Notes: generated by a model from the letters alone, not told the origin. A DNA stretch of 12,663 nt from Acidobacteriota bacterium (GCA_021824055.1 JAKALV010000071.1:1-12663), one strand, 5' to 3'. Numbered from the stretch's first letter, positions 6,041-12,663 are shown. Made by a program: numbers and translations.

Positions 6041-6489
6041 GTGAATTCGACGAACGCGTCATCACGTTCCTCCAGGATGTGACCGGCGCCATGGGGTTGA
6101 ACCTTGATGTGGCCACCGAGGAAACACCGGATCACGTACGGCTGAACCTGACCGGCGACAACGCCGATGTGTTTCTCCGCAGGAACGGCGAACCCCTCGA
6201 TGCGCTCCAGGTGATCGTGAACACGGCGTTCCGCCGCGAGGAACGCGGAGACCGGCACTACGTCGTGGACGTGCTGGGGTTCCGCAAGGAGCAGGACGAT
6301 GCCCTTCGAGCGAAGGCGCGGGCACTGGCCGAGAAAGTGCAGGCGAGCGGTGAATCGGAAGAGCTCGGCCCGCTGAATCCCTATTCGCGCCGCATCGTCC
6401 ATTTGGCCGTCGCTGAGAATCCAGCCGTGGGCACCGAGAGCCTCGGCGACGACTTCCTCAAAACCGTCGTCATTTCGCTGAAACGGTAA
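6037..6489 (+). CDS. jag: Short Jag/KhpB-type RNA-binding protein (KH and R3H domains)
   Basis: Jag/KhpB proteins bind RNA through a KH domain and an R3H domain and are usually encoded beside yidC. This 150-residue protein has the KH-like part at about 30-80 (GEPLDALQVIVNTAFRR, 51-67), a helical linker, and an R3H domain with NPYSRRIVH (114-122, R118 and H122 forming the RxxxH motif). The Jag-N domain found in longer homologues is absent. The KH nucleic-acid loop, normally GXXG, reads RRNG (48-51). The ATG overlaps the yidC stop as ATGA, with a good GGAG site 7 nt upstream at 6026-6029, indicating coupled translation. The exact function in this organism is unknown. Confidence 0.9.
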   Translation: MSEFDERVITFLQDVTGAMGLNLDVATEETPDHVRLNLTGDNADVFLRRNGEPLDALQVIVNTAFRREERGDRHYVVDVLGFRKEQDDALRAKARALAEKVQASGESEELGPLNPYSRRIVHLAVAENPAVGTESLGDDFLKTVVISLKR

Positions 6490-6501
6490 CTGCACGCGCC
6501 G

Positions 6502-6534
6502 GTGCGCCGCCTTGCGTCGGCCGCGCCGGCGCAC
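6502..6534. repeat. GC-rich inverted repeat between jag and mnmE
   Basis: GTGCGCCG (6502-6509) and CGGCGCAC (6527-6534) are perfect 8-bp complements around a 17-nt loop. A competing pair, GCGCCGG at 6496-6502 with CCGGCGC at 6526-6532, overlaps it. No T-run follows. It may shape readthrough into mnmE, or simply reflect the extreme GC content here. Confidence 0.35.
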
Positions 6535-6548
6535 ACAAACGCGCACCC

Positions 6549-7910
6549 ATGTTTTCCACAGACGACACCATCGTCGCGATTGCAACGCCCGCCGGGCGCG
6601 GGGGGCTTGGCGTGGTGCGCCTGTCCGGTCCAGCCGCGGTCGGCATTGCCGGCGCGCTGTGTGACCGGGCATCAACCCTGGAACCGCGTCATGCGACGCT
6701 GGCCCGCATTGTTGAGCCAACAGAACATGTCGGTACGCGCGCGGTGGACGAGGTCGTCGTGACCTGGTTTGCCCGTCCACATTCCTACACGCGCGAAGAT
6801 GTCGTGGAAATCAGCGGTCACGGCAGTCCGGTGCTGCTCGAGCGCATCGTCGAGCTCGCCATTCGCGCGGGCGCGCGGCTGGCCGAACCCGGAGAATTCA
6901 CGTTTCGCGCGTATCTCAACGGCCGGCTGGACCTGGTGCAGGCCGAGGCCGTGGCGGACCTGGTTGATGCGGTCACGCCGGCGCAGGCACGCGCGGCGAT
7001 GGATCAACTGGACGGCACGATCACTGAAGCCATTGGACAGGTGCACGCGGCGCTGTTTGCGTTGATTGCAAAGTGCGAGGCATCGCTTGATTTCCCCGAC
7101 GAGGGCTTCCACTTCATTCAACCCGCCGATTTGAGGGCGGCCATGGCGGAGGTGGAGGGCACTCTCGAGAACCTGCTCGACACCGCGGACCAGGGGCGGC
7201 TGATTCGCGAGGGCCGCGACGTCGTGCTTACGGGCCGCCCGAATACAGGAAAGTCGAGCCTCTTCAACGCGCTGCTGGGTTGCGGCCGGGCGATTGTGAC
7301 CGACGTTCCAGGGACCACGCGCGATCTGTTGACCGAGCGGGTGGATCTTCATGGCGTGCCCGTCACCCTTGTGGACACGGCCGGCCTTCGAGTCCCGGAG
7401 GACTCCATCGAGCGAGAAGGCGTCAGCCGGGCGCGCGGCGCGCAAGTCGCCGCCGGGATGACGCTGGTGGTGCTCGACGGTTCAGCCGCGCTGACGGATG
7501 TTGACCGCCAACTCCTTGCCCACACGGCGTCGTCGCCTCGAGTGATCGTCGTGAACAAGACCGATTGCGCGCGCGCATGGGATCCCGCGGATGAGCCCTG
7601 GGCCGCGGAGGTTGTCCTGACCTCGGCCGTCACCGGCGACGGCCTTGACCGTTTGCGGGAACGAATCGTCGGCGGCATGTCTGACTGGCGCGACACGCCG
7701 GCGCTCACGAACCTGCGGCACATCGCGTTGATCGAGGCGGCGCGTGACGGTCTGGCGCGCGCGCGTGCGGCGCTCGATCAGGGCGCGACGGAGGAATTGC
7801 TGCTCGTGGATCTCAACGACGCTCGCCATCGGCTCGAGGAAGTCACGGGCCACCGTGGCGCGGAGGACGTGCTTCGGCATATCTTTTCCAGGTTCTGCAT
7901 AGGCAAATAG
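6549..7910 (+). CDS. mnmE: tRNA modification GTPase MnmE
   Basis: MnmE works with MnmG to add an (carboxymethyl)aminomethyl group at C5 of the wobble uridine U34 in certain tRNAs, hydrolysing GTP during the reaction. The 453-residue product has the N-terminal tetrahydrofolate-binding domain (DTIVAIATPAGRGGLGVVRLSG, split across 6-27), a helical domain, and an inserted G domain: G1 GRPNTGKSS (229-237), G2 TDVPGTTRD (251-259), G3 DTAGL (276-280) and G4 NKTD (336-339). It ends in the essential FCIGK (449-453, Cys450). The ATG has no Shine-Dalgarno sequence. Codons 2-4 coincide with a TTTTCCACA DnaA-box-like 9-mer. It lies 59 bp after jag and touches mnmG, its functional partner. Confidence 0.97.
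   Translation: MFSTDDTIVAIATPAGRGGLGVVRLSGPAAVGIAGALCDRASTLEPRHATLARIVEPTEHVGTRAVDEVVVTWFARPHSYTREDVVEISGHGSPVLLERIVELAIRAGARLAEPGEFTFRAYLNGRLDLVQAEAVADLVDAVTPAQARAAMDQLDGTITEAIGQVHAALFALIAKCEASLDFPDEGFHFIQPADLRAAMAEVEGTLENLLDTADQGRLIREGRDVVLTGRPNTGKSSLFNALLGCGRAIVTDVPGTTRDLLTERVDLHGVPVTLVDTAGLRVPEDSIEREGVSRARGAQVAAGMTLVVLDGSAALTDVDRQLLAHTASSPRVIVVNKTDCARAWDPADEPWAAEVVLTSAVTGDGLDRLRERIVGGMSDWRDTPALTNLRHIALIEAARDGLARARAALDQGATEELLLVDLNDARHRLEEVTGHRGAEDVLRHIFSRFCIGK
6552..6560 (+). promoter_or_regulatory. DnaA-box-like 9-mer at the mnmE start
   Basis: TTTTCCACA here is identical to the best sites flanking dnaA (2075-2083, 3478-3486, 3489-3497). It lies in codons 2-4 of mnmE. These codons are variable in the family, so the sequence is free to act as a binding site, but a single match may be chance. 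Confidence 0.3.
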
Positions 7911-9751
7911 TGACAACCGCCATGGATTTCGACGTCGTCGTCATTGGTGCCGGCCATGCCGGATGCGAAGCGGCATGGGCGGCGGCGCGCATGGGCGCGC
8001 GCGTCGGGCTCTGCACGCTGTCGGCCGAGACGGTTGCGCTGATGCCGTGCAATCCCGCCATCGGCGGTACGGCAAAAGGCCATCTGGTTCGCGAGATCGA
8101 TGCGCTCGGCGGATTGATGGGCCAGGCGATCGACGCCACGGGGATTCAATTCAAACTGCTCAACCGCAGTCGCGGGCCCGCCGTCTGGTCACCGCGCGCG
8201 CAGGCCGACAAGCGTCGTTACGGCGCATGGGTCCGCGAGCGGCTGTCATCGGAGCCGGGAATCACCTGGCTGGTTCGCCGCGCAGGAGCCGTCCTGATTG
8301 AGCGTGGCGAGGTCAGCGGCCTCGCGTTTGAGGACGGCGGCCGTGTGACGTGCCGGTCGCTCGTGGTCACGACCGGAACATTCCTGAACGGCCTGCTGCA
8401 TATCGGCGATGAACAACGTCCCGCCGGTCGCGCCGGGGAACCCCCAACCCGCGCCCTTGCGGAATCACTGCACGCGTTGGGTTTTGAAATGGGCCGGTTG
8501 AAGACCGGCACGCCGCCGCGCCTCTCGCGGCGCAGTCTTGATTTCTCGAAGTTCGCGGAGGAGTCGGGCGACGACCCGATCGTCCCATTCTCGTTTGTGA
8601 CCCACGAGCGCGAACTGGCCGCGCGCGCGCAGATCGCGTGTCATGTGCTCTATACGGACGACAAGGCACACGACCTGGTGCGCCGGCACATCAACCAATC
8701 GCCGCTGTATAACGGCCAGATTCACGGCATTGGCCCGCGGTACTGCCCGTCGTTTGAAGACAAAGTGATGCGGTTTCCGGACAAGTCGCGCCACCAGATT
8801 TTCCTCGAGCCCGAAGGCGTGGACGTCGACGAGATCTACGTGAACGGTCTTTCAATGAGTCTGCCGCGCGCGGTGCAGGAAGAGATCGTTCACGCGCTCC
8901 CTGGCCTCGAGTCGGCCGTCGTGCTGCGCCACGCCTATGCGGTCGAGTACGACTTTGTGCAGCCCACGGAGTTGACCGTGGCGCTCGAGGCGAAACGGCT
9001 GCCCGGGCTGTTTCTCGCAGGACAGATCAACGGCACCTCCGGATATGAAGAGGCGGCGGCGCAGGGTCTGATGGCGGGCATCAATAGCGTCCGGCGAGTC
9101 CAGGGCAGGGCGCCTCTCGTGATCAAGCGCGACGAGGGATATATCGGCATCCTGGTTGACGACCTTGTGACACAAGGTTGTCTTGAGCCCTACCGGATGT
9201 TCACGTCGCGGGCAGAGCACCGTCTGATTCTGCGGATCGACAACGCGGACGTGCGCTTGACGCCGTCGGGACGCGACGTTGGCTTGGTCGACGACGCCCG
9301 GTGGGCGCAATTTGAGGCGCGCCTCTCGCGGCTGGAGCAGAATCGCAGGTACGCTCTCGAGAAGAAGCTCTCGGTTCGCGGCACGACCATGACTGTTGGT
9401 CAGGCGATCTCGCGGTCCGAAGTGGCGATGATGGAAATCCTGTCCGCAGGCGCCGAGTTTGTAGTGGACGATGGGTTTGCCGGAATCGACCTGGCGACAA
9501 TCGAGGCCGAATTCAGGTACCTGGGATATTTGAAACGGCACTACGCGCAGCTCGCGCGCGTGCGAGACCAGGCCGACAGGGAGATCCCTGTCGATTTTGG
9601 CTACTCGGGGGTTCCGGGTCTATCGAAGGAAGTGGTCGAGCGATTGACGACGGTTCGGCCGGCGACAGTTGGACAAGCCGGCAGGATCCCTGGGGTCACG
9701 CCGGCGGCCGTGGCGATAGTTGCCTCGAGGCTCGCGCGCCTTGGCGTATAA
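7910..9751 (+). CDS. mnmG: tRNA uridine-5-carboxymethylaminomethyl modification enzyme MnmG
   Basis: MnmG (GidA) is the FAD- and NADH-dependent partner of MnmE in U34 modification of tRNA. The 613-residue product shows the dinucleotide-binding GAGHAG (13-18), PCNPAIGG with Cys47, GTAKGHLVREID (53-64), GTPPR (200-204), GPRYCPSFEDK with Cys279 (275-285) and TSRAEHRL (432-439). The two cysteines match the conserved catalytic pair of E. coli MnmG. The GTG at 7910 overlaps the mnmE stop by one base (TAGTG) and has AGG 6 nt upstream. An ATG four codons later (7922) would give 609 residues and a more family-like MDFDVVVIG start, but has a poor upstream site. Length is normal. Confidence 0.97.
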   Translation: MTTAMDFDVVVIGAGHAGCEAAWAAARMGARVGLCTLSAETVALMPCNPAIGGTAKGHLVREIDALGGLMGQAIDATGIQFKLLNRSRGPAVWSPRAQADKRRYGAWVRERLSSEPGITWLVRRAGAVLIERGEVSGLAFEDGGRVTCRSLVVTTGTFLNGLLHIGDEQRPAGRAGEPPTRALAESLHALGFEMGRLKTGTPPRLSRRSLDFSKFAEESGDDPIVPFSFVTHERELAARAQIACHVLYTDDKAHDLVRRHINQSPLYNGQIHGIGPRYCPSFEDKVMRFPDKSRHQIFLEPEGVDVDEIYVNGLSMSLPRAVQEEIVHALPGLESAVVLRHAYAVEYDFVQPTELTVALEAKRLPGLFLAGQINGTSGYEEAAAQGLMAGINSVRRVQGRAPLVIKRDEGYIGILVDDLVTQGCLEPYRMFTSRAEHRLILRIDNADVRLTPSGRDVGLVDDARWAQFEARLSRLEQNRRYALEKKLSVRGTTMTVGQAISRSEVAMMEILSAGAEFVVDDGFAGIDLATIEAEFRYLGYLKRHYAQLARVRDQADREIPVDFGYSGVPGLSKEVVERLTTVRPATVGQAGRIPGVTPAAVAIVASRLARLGV

Positions 9752-9761
9752 TGTCAATATT

Positions 9762-10403
9762 TTGACAGACAAACTCATCTTCGATCGACTTCAGTTGGCT
9801 GGATGGCGCGAACCTCTCGCCACCGCCGTACAGCTTCGACAGTTCGTCGAACTGATCACCAAGTGGAATCGGAAGATCAATTTGACGTCGCTTCAGCTCG
9901 AGCCGATGAGCGATGAGGCGATTGACCGGCTGATTGTTGAGCCAGTCCTGGCGAGCCGTTTTGTCAGGCGAGCTGATGTTGCGGTGGTTGACCTTGGTTC
10001 CGGTGGCGGGTCTCCGGCCATCCCATTCAAGATCCAGCTGCCGGCCTCCAGCCTGCGCATGATCGAATCGAGATCCCGCAAGTGCGCATTTCTACGAGAA
10101 GCAACAAGGCAACTGGATTTGGCGAAGACCATCGTTGAGGAGAGCCGGTTCGAGCTCCTGATGGATCGCCAGGACCTCAAGCAATCCGCGGATGTGATCA
10201 CTGTCAGGGCCGTCAGATTCGATGAACAGCTTCTTGAGTTGATTCGCTGGCTTCTGGCGCCCGGCGGTGAGGTCTTTCGTTTCACGCACCGCGGCGATCT
10301 TCCCTTCCCTTCCGGCGTTCAGATTGTCGTTGTCCATGAGCTGGTCCCGGCGATCTCGTCCGAGCTGCAGATCGTCAAGCTCACTGACGTAGGACTCCAC
10401 TGA
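9762..10403 (+). CDS. rsmG: 16S rRNA (guanine-527-N7)-methyltransferase RsmG
   Basis: RsmG (GidB) transfers a methyl group from S-adenosylmethionine to N7 of G527 in 16S rRNA. The product has the family hallmark KWNRKINLTS (34-43), motif I DLGSGGGSPAIP (77-88, where many homologues have GGGFPGIP) and the acidic motif II MIESRSRKCAFLRE (100-113). I chose TTG at 9762 (213 residues, 10 nt after the mnmG stop). Another TTG at 9720 would overlap mnmG by 32 nt and add 14 residues with no family resemblance. Neither has a good ribosome binding site. The stop codon TGA (10401-10403) falls inside the second of three tandem repeats, so the last residues (TDVGLH) are encoded by repeat DNA. Confidence 0.92.
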   Translation: MTDKLIFDRLQLAGWREPLATAVQLRQFVELITKWNRKINLTSLQLEPMSDEAIDRLIVEPVLASRFVRRADVAVVDLGSGGGSPAIPFKIQLPASSLRMIESRSRKCAFLREATRQLDLAKTIVEESRFELLMDRQDLKQSADVITVRAVRFDEQLLELIRWLLAPGGEVFRFTHRGDLPFPSGVQIVVVHELVPAISSELQIVKLTDVGLH

Positions 10404-10429
10404 CGTAGAACTTCGCTGACGTAGGGCCG
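10382..10429 (+). repeat. Three tandem 16-bp repeats at the end of rsmG
   Basis: Three copies with a 16-bp period start at 10382, 10398 and 10414. Each contains an identical CTGACGTAG core (10384-10392, 10400-10408, 10416-10424), with flanking bases diverging slightly. Copy 1 and the beginning of copy 2 are coding and end rsmG; the rest is intergenic. The array directly abuts the hairpin at 10425-10444 and lies about 40 bp before parS. Confidence 0.8.
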
Positions 10430-10444
10430 AGATTTAGCTCGGCC
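10425..10444. terminator. GC-rich hairpin after rsmG, possible terminator without T-tract
   Basis: GGCCGAG (10425-10431) and CTCGGCC (10438-10444) form a perfect 7-bp stem around a 6-nt loop, ATTTAG. An alternative overlapping stem is GCCTG/CAGGC (10442-10456). No T-run follows, so canonical intrinsic termination is uncertain. Position at the end of the rpmH-to-rsmG gene series and before parA makes a transcription boundary plausible. Confidence 0.4.
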
Positions 10445-10467
10445 TGCTGGCCAGGCTTGCACTTGCA

Positions 10468-10487
10468 GATGTTCCACGTGGAACATC
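10468..10487. other. parS centromere-like site
   Basis: The sequence GATGTTCCACGTGGAACATC is a perfect 20-bp palindrome. Its central 16 bp (10470-10485) agree with the widely conserved parS consensus TGTTtCACGTGaAACA except for C and G at the fifth base of each arm, a common variant. It lies 101 bp before parA, whose downstream neighbour parB encodes the parS-binding clamp. ParB nucleates here and spreads to form the segregation complex. Confidence 0.93.
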
Positions 10488-10559
10488 CGAGGCGAGGTCC
10501 TCTGGATCCATTGACCTTGTGTCATTAAAGGGGGAAGATAGGCGCCAACGAGAACGGCT

Positions 10560-10587
10560 GATAATTTGTATTGGCCAAATAACCAAT
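10560..10587 (+). promoter_or_regulatory. Candidate parA promoter/operator region
   Basis: GATAAT (10560-10565) matches five of six -10 bases and is followed by an AT-rich stretch up to the parA ATG. No good -35 is at standard distance; TTGACC at 10511-10516 is too far. Just downstream, ATTGG (10570-10574) and CCAAT (10583-10587) form an inverted repeat that also contains the palindrome TTGGCCAA (10571-10578). This could be an operator. No ribosome binding site is visible. Confidence 0.3.
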
Positions 10588-10588
10588 A

Positions 10589-11371
10589 ATGTCAAGAGTC
10601 ATCAGCATCGCTAACCAGAAGGGCGGCGTCGCCAAGACCACCACCGCCATCAACCTGGCGGCCTCTCTCGCGCTCGCCAAGCAGAGAGTGTTGCTGATTG
10701 ACATGGACCCACAAGCCAACTTGACGAGCGGCGTCGGTTTAAAGGGCCAAGTGGCTCCGGGTGGAACGATCTACGAGGCGCTGACCGGCAACAGTCCAAG
10801 CGCAGACGCCTTCGTCCTCCCGACCGGGATCGACTACCTCTCCATTATTCCCGCGGATCGCCAGCTGACCGGCGCAGAGATCGAACTGGTGCCGATGCAG
10901 GATCGTGAACGCCGATTGCGCACGATCACGAATGTCCTGCGCAGCCGATTCGATTACGTGTTCATCGACACGCCGCCGTCGCTCGGGCTCCTCACCTTGA
11001 ACGCCCTCGTCGCGGCAGACTCCGTGCTTGTGCCGCTCAATTGCGAGTACTTCGCCCTTGAAGGCATCGCGGAGCTGATGGCCACGCTCGATCGAGTGCG
11101 CGCCGCGCTCAATCCGGACCTGGCGCTCGAAGGCGTGCTGCTGACCATGTACGACGAGCGGACAAATCTCGGACAACAGGTCAGCGGCAACATTCGCGAG
11201 TTCTTCGGCGACAAGGTCTACAGCACCGTCATTCCACGCAACATCCGGCTCGGTGAGGCTCCCAGCCACGGCCTGCCCGTCATCCTCTACGACGCGCGGT
11301 CGCGCGGCGCCGAGGCTTATATTTCACTGGCAAAGGAATTTCTTGCGCGCGACCACGCCGCGCAAGGTTAG
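10589..11371 (+). CDS. parA: Chromosome-partitioning ATPase ParA (Soj)
   Basis: ParA is a deviant-Walker ATPase that forms DNA-bound dimers and pulls ParB-parS complexes, segregating the replication origin; in some species its orthologue Soj also modulates DnaA. The 260-residue product lacks an N-terminal helix-turn-helix domain, so it is the short chromosomal type. Motifs are the deviant Walker A KGGVAKTTT (11-19, with signature Lys11 and Lys16), Walker A' LLIDMDPQAN (35-44, D38 and D40) and Walker B YVFIDTPPS at about 130-138. The ATG has no Shine-Dalgarno sequence. parB begins 9 bp after the parA stop, and parS lies just upstream, making a complete ParABS set. Confidence 0.97.
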   Translation: MSRVISIANQKGGVAKTTTAINLAASLALAKQRVLLIDMDPQANLTSGVGLKGQVAPGGTIYEALTGNSPSADAFVLPTGIDYLSIIPADRQLTGAEIELVPMQDRERRLRTITNVLRSRFDYVFIDTPPSLGLLTLNALVAADSVLVPLNCEYFALEGIAELMATLDRVRAALNPDLALEGVLLTMYDERTNLGQQVSGNIREFFGDKVYSTVIPRNIRLGEAPSHGLPVILYDARSRGAEAYISLAKEFLARDHAAQG

Positions 11372-11380
11372 GAGAGACTC

Positions 11381-12274
11381 ATGGCAGACAAACGACCGGC
11401 ACTTGGCCGCGGCCTGAGCGCCCTGATTCCCGATAGCGCGCCTCCGCCTGTCCGCGGTGCAGCCAACGAGCGAGATCACGCACCGGTCGAGCTCGATATC
11501 GACCGGCTGATTCCCAACCCGCGGCAGCCTCGCAGCGCCATCGACGAACTGAAGCTTGACGAGTTGGCCCAATCCATTCGCGCCAACGGTGTCATTCAAC
11601 CCGTCATCGTCCGCCGCATGACTGGCGGTGTCGCGCCGGCAGGTTCCGAGCAGTACGAGATCATTGCCGGCGAGCGGCGATGGCGGGCGGCGCAGCGCGC
11701 GGGTCTCCTGAAAGTGCCGGTGGTTGTTCGGGACGTCCCGGACGACAAACTGCTGGAGGTGGCGCTGATCGAGAACATCCAGCGCGAGAACCTGAATCCA
11801 ATAGAAGAAGCGCAGGCCTATCGACGCCTGGTTGACGAACACCGCCTTTCGCAGGACCAGATGGCGATTGCCGTCGGCAAGGATCGCGCGACTGTCTCTA
11901 ACTACATGCGTTTATTGAAGTTACCAGTTGAGGTCCGCAACGACGTGGCAGCCGGCAGCCTGGCCATGGGCCATGCTCGAGCCTTGTTGGGCCTCGCCGA
12001 CGAAGCGGCTCAGCGCCGAGTTGCGCGGGAAACCGTTTCGAGAGGTTTGTCGGTCCGGGAGACCGAGGCGCTCGTACGGAAGGAAAACGAACCTGACAAG
12101 CCCAAGGAGCCCGTCCGGCCCGACGCGAACACGAGGGCGGCCGAAGAGAAGCTTCGGCTCGCGCTCGGAACACGCGTTCGGATTATCCGCAAGGGCAAAG
12201 GGGGCCGGATTGAGATCGATTTCGGGGACGAGGACGAGCTTCAGCGCATCTACGAAGCGCTGACCGAGGGCTGA
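11381..12274 (+). CDS. parB: Chromosome-partitioning protein ParB (Spo0J)
   Basis: ParB binds parS, uses CTP to close into a sliding clamp, spreads along DNA and stimulates ParA. The 297-residue product starts with the ParA-interacting GRGLSALI (9-16), followed by box I NPRQPR (46-51), the CTP-binding box II GERRWRA (97-103) and box III ENIQRENL (131-138). A helix-turn-helix (about 157-180) and MGHARALLGL (196-205) follow, then a charged linker and a C-terminal dimerisation region ending ELQRIYEALTEG. It has the best Shine-Dalgarno site in this block, AGGAG at 11370-11374, 6 nt before the ATG and overlapping the parA stop. This favours translation coupled to parA. Confidence 0.97.
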   Translation: MADKRPALGRGLSALIPDSAPPPVRGAANERDHAPVELDIDRLIPNPRQPRSAIDELKLDELAQSIRANGVIQPVIVRRMTGGVAPAGSEQYEIIAGERRWRAAQRAGLLKVPVVVRDVPDDKLLEVALIENIQRENLNPIEEAQAYRRLVDEHRLSQDQMAIAVGKDRATVSNYMRLLKLPVEVRNDVAAGSLAMGHARALLGLADEAAQRRVARETVSRGLSVRETEALVRKENEPDKPKEPVRPDANTRAAEEKLRLALGTRVRIIRKGKGGRIEIDFGDEDELQRIYEALTEG

Positions 12275-12300
12275 TTTTTCACGGCGCGGCATGGTATAAA
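12272..12300 (+). promoter_or_regulatory. Putative promoter for the ATP synthase b subunit gene
   Basis: TGGTATAAA (12292-12300) is an extended -10 with five of six consensus bases. TGATTT (12272-12277), which overlaps the parB stop codon, sits 17 bp upstream as a weak -35. The expected start at about 12307 would give a leader of about 30 nt containing the GGAGG site of the next gene. Confidence 0.5.
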
Positions 12301-12335
12301 TTAATGTTTCTCTCGTTGCGCGGAGGCGCGTTCTC

Positions 12336-12663
12336 TTGCTACCGGATCTCTCGGTCTTCTGGGTCGTTTTTTTTGTTCTGCTGCTGACGCTGATCCTTGA
12401 CCGTCTGTTTTTCCGGCCGCTGCTGGCCATCATCAAGCAGCGGGAGGATGCAGTCGGTTCTGCGAAAGCGCTGGCGGATCAGGCCGCGGCGGAAGCGCGC
12501 CGCGCCACTGACGAGTTCGATCGTCAGACCACGATCGCGCGCGCCGAGGTCTATCGTCAAATGGACGAGATGCGTCGCGCCGCGCTGGACGATCGCGCGG
12601 CCCTGGTCGACGCCACCCGAAAAGAGGCTGAAGCGACCCTGGCGCAGGCGCGCGCCGACCTGG
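12336..12663 (+). CDS. atpF: F-type ATP synthase subunit b (5' part; 3' end outside window)
   Basis: Subunit b is the peripheral stalk of F1Fo ATP synthase, linking the membrane stator to F1. The visible 109 residues begin LPDLSVFWVVFFVLLLTLIL, a single membrane segment (about 7-23), followed by DRLFFRPLLAIIKQRE and a long Ala/Arg/Glu-rich helical coiled-coil region, the standard b-subunit plan. I chose TTG at 12336 because GGAGG lies at 12322-12326, 9 nt upstream, and the encoded LPDLSVFWV is the usual family start; the ATG at 12304 is out of frame. It may be b or the b' variant of organisms with two stalk subunits, and probably heads an atp gene block. Confidence 0.88.
   Translation, partial: MLPDLSVFWVVFFVLLLTLILDRLFFRPLLAIIKQREDAVGSAKALADQAAAEARRATDEFDRQTTIARAEVYRQMDEMRRAALDDRAALVDATRKEAEATLAQARADL

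Noticed and set aside
5788..6780. Minus-strand open frame of 330 codons across yidC, jag and mnmE
   Set aside because: It is antisense to three recognised genes and has no family motif, so it is a shadow frame.
8852..9541. Minus-strand open frame (229 codons) opposite mnmG
   Set aside because: It mirrors conserved MnmG coding sequence and has no recognisable protein features.
9747..9752. TATAAT overlapping the mnmG stop as a promoter for near-leaderless rsmG
   Set aside because: There is no -35 at any reasonable spacing and no TGn extension, and rsmG follows mnmG by only 10 nt, so readthrough is simpler.
1..12663. Search for tRNA, rRNA, CRISPR arrays, transposases, phage genes or defence genes
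   Set aside because: No such signature was seen on either strand by reading. Every long stretch is accounted for by housekeeping genes or short control regions.

Overview
This is a replication-origin neighbourhood from a GC-rich, diderm bacterium. YidC carries the large periplasmic domain found in Gram-negative YidC proteins, which supports a double membrane. Gene order and protein style suggest Acidobacteriota, perhaps Vicinamibacteria, but this is a judgement without database searches. All genes are recognisable housekeeping genes. I see no phage, insertion sequence, CRISPR array, tRNA or rRNA, and no new multi-gene system. The less ordinary features are in the regulatory DNA and at a few conserved residues.

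Left arm, minus strand (1-3460): dnaA, dnaN and gyrB run away from the origin; gyrB is cut by the window edge. recF, which often lies between dnaN and gyrB, is missing, and only 19 bp separate those two genes. The 269-bp dnaA-dnaN gap holds an AT-rich stretch (about 32% GC) next to DnaA-box-like 9-mers, so it is the best candidate for the unwinding region of oriC. A second cluster of boxes, including a head-to-head pair, covers the start of dnaA (3466-3497). The two box-bearing gaps flanking dnaA resemble a bipartite origin of the Bacillus subtilis type.

Right arm, plus strand (3576-12663): rpmH (L34), rnpA (RNase P protein), yidD, yidC and a short jag/khpB form a ribosome, tRNA-processing and membrane-insertion block. 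It is followed by mnmE and mnmG (which jointly modify U34 of tRNA) and rsmG (16S rRNA m7G methyltransferase). A 185-bp gap then holds three 16-bp tandem repeats, a GC-rich hairpin and a perfect parS site. Next come parA and parB, which segregate the origin through that parS. The window ends in the first part of an F-type ATP synthase b subunit gene.

The arms diverge from the dnaA region, so every gene would be on the leading strand if replication starts there. DnaA acts on the boxes and probably on its own promoter, DnaN and GyrB serve the replication fork, and ParABS moves the origin region about 7-8 kb away. The most interesting points are: DNA-contact residues of DnaA that differ from E. 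coli together with a TTTTCCACA-type box; one such box at the mnmE start codon; an almost leaderless rpmH; a KH domain with a degenerate GXXG loop in Jag; Asn at the usual hydrophilic-groove Arg of YidC; and the tandem repeat that contains the rsmG stop codon.
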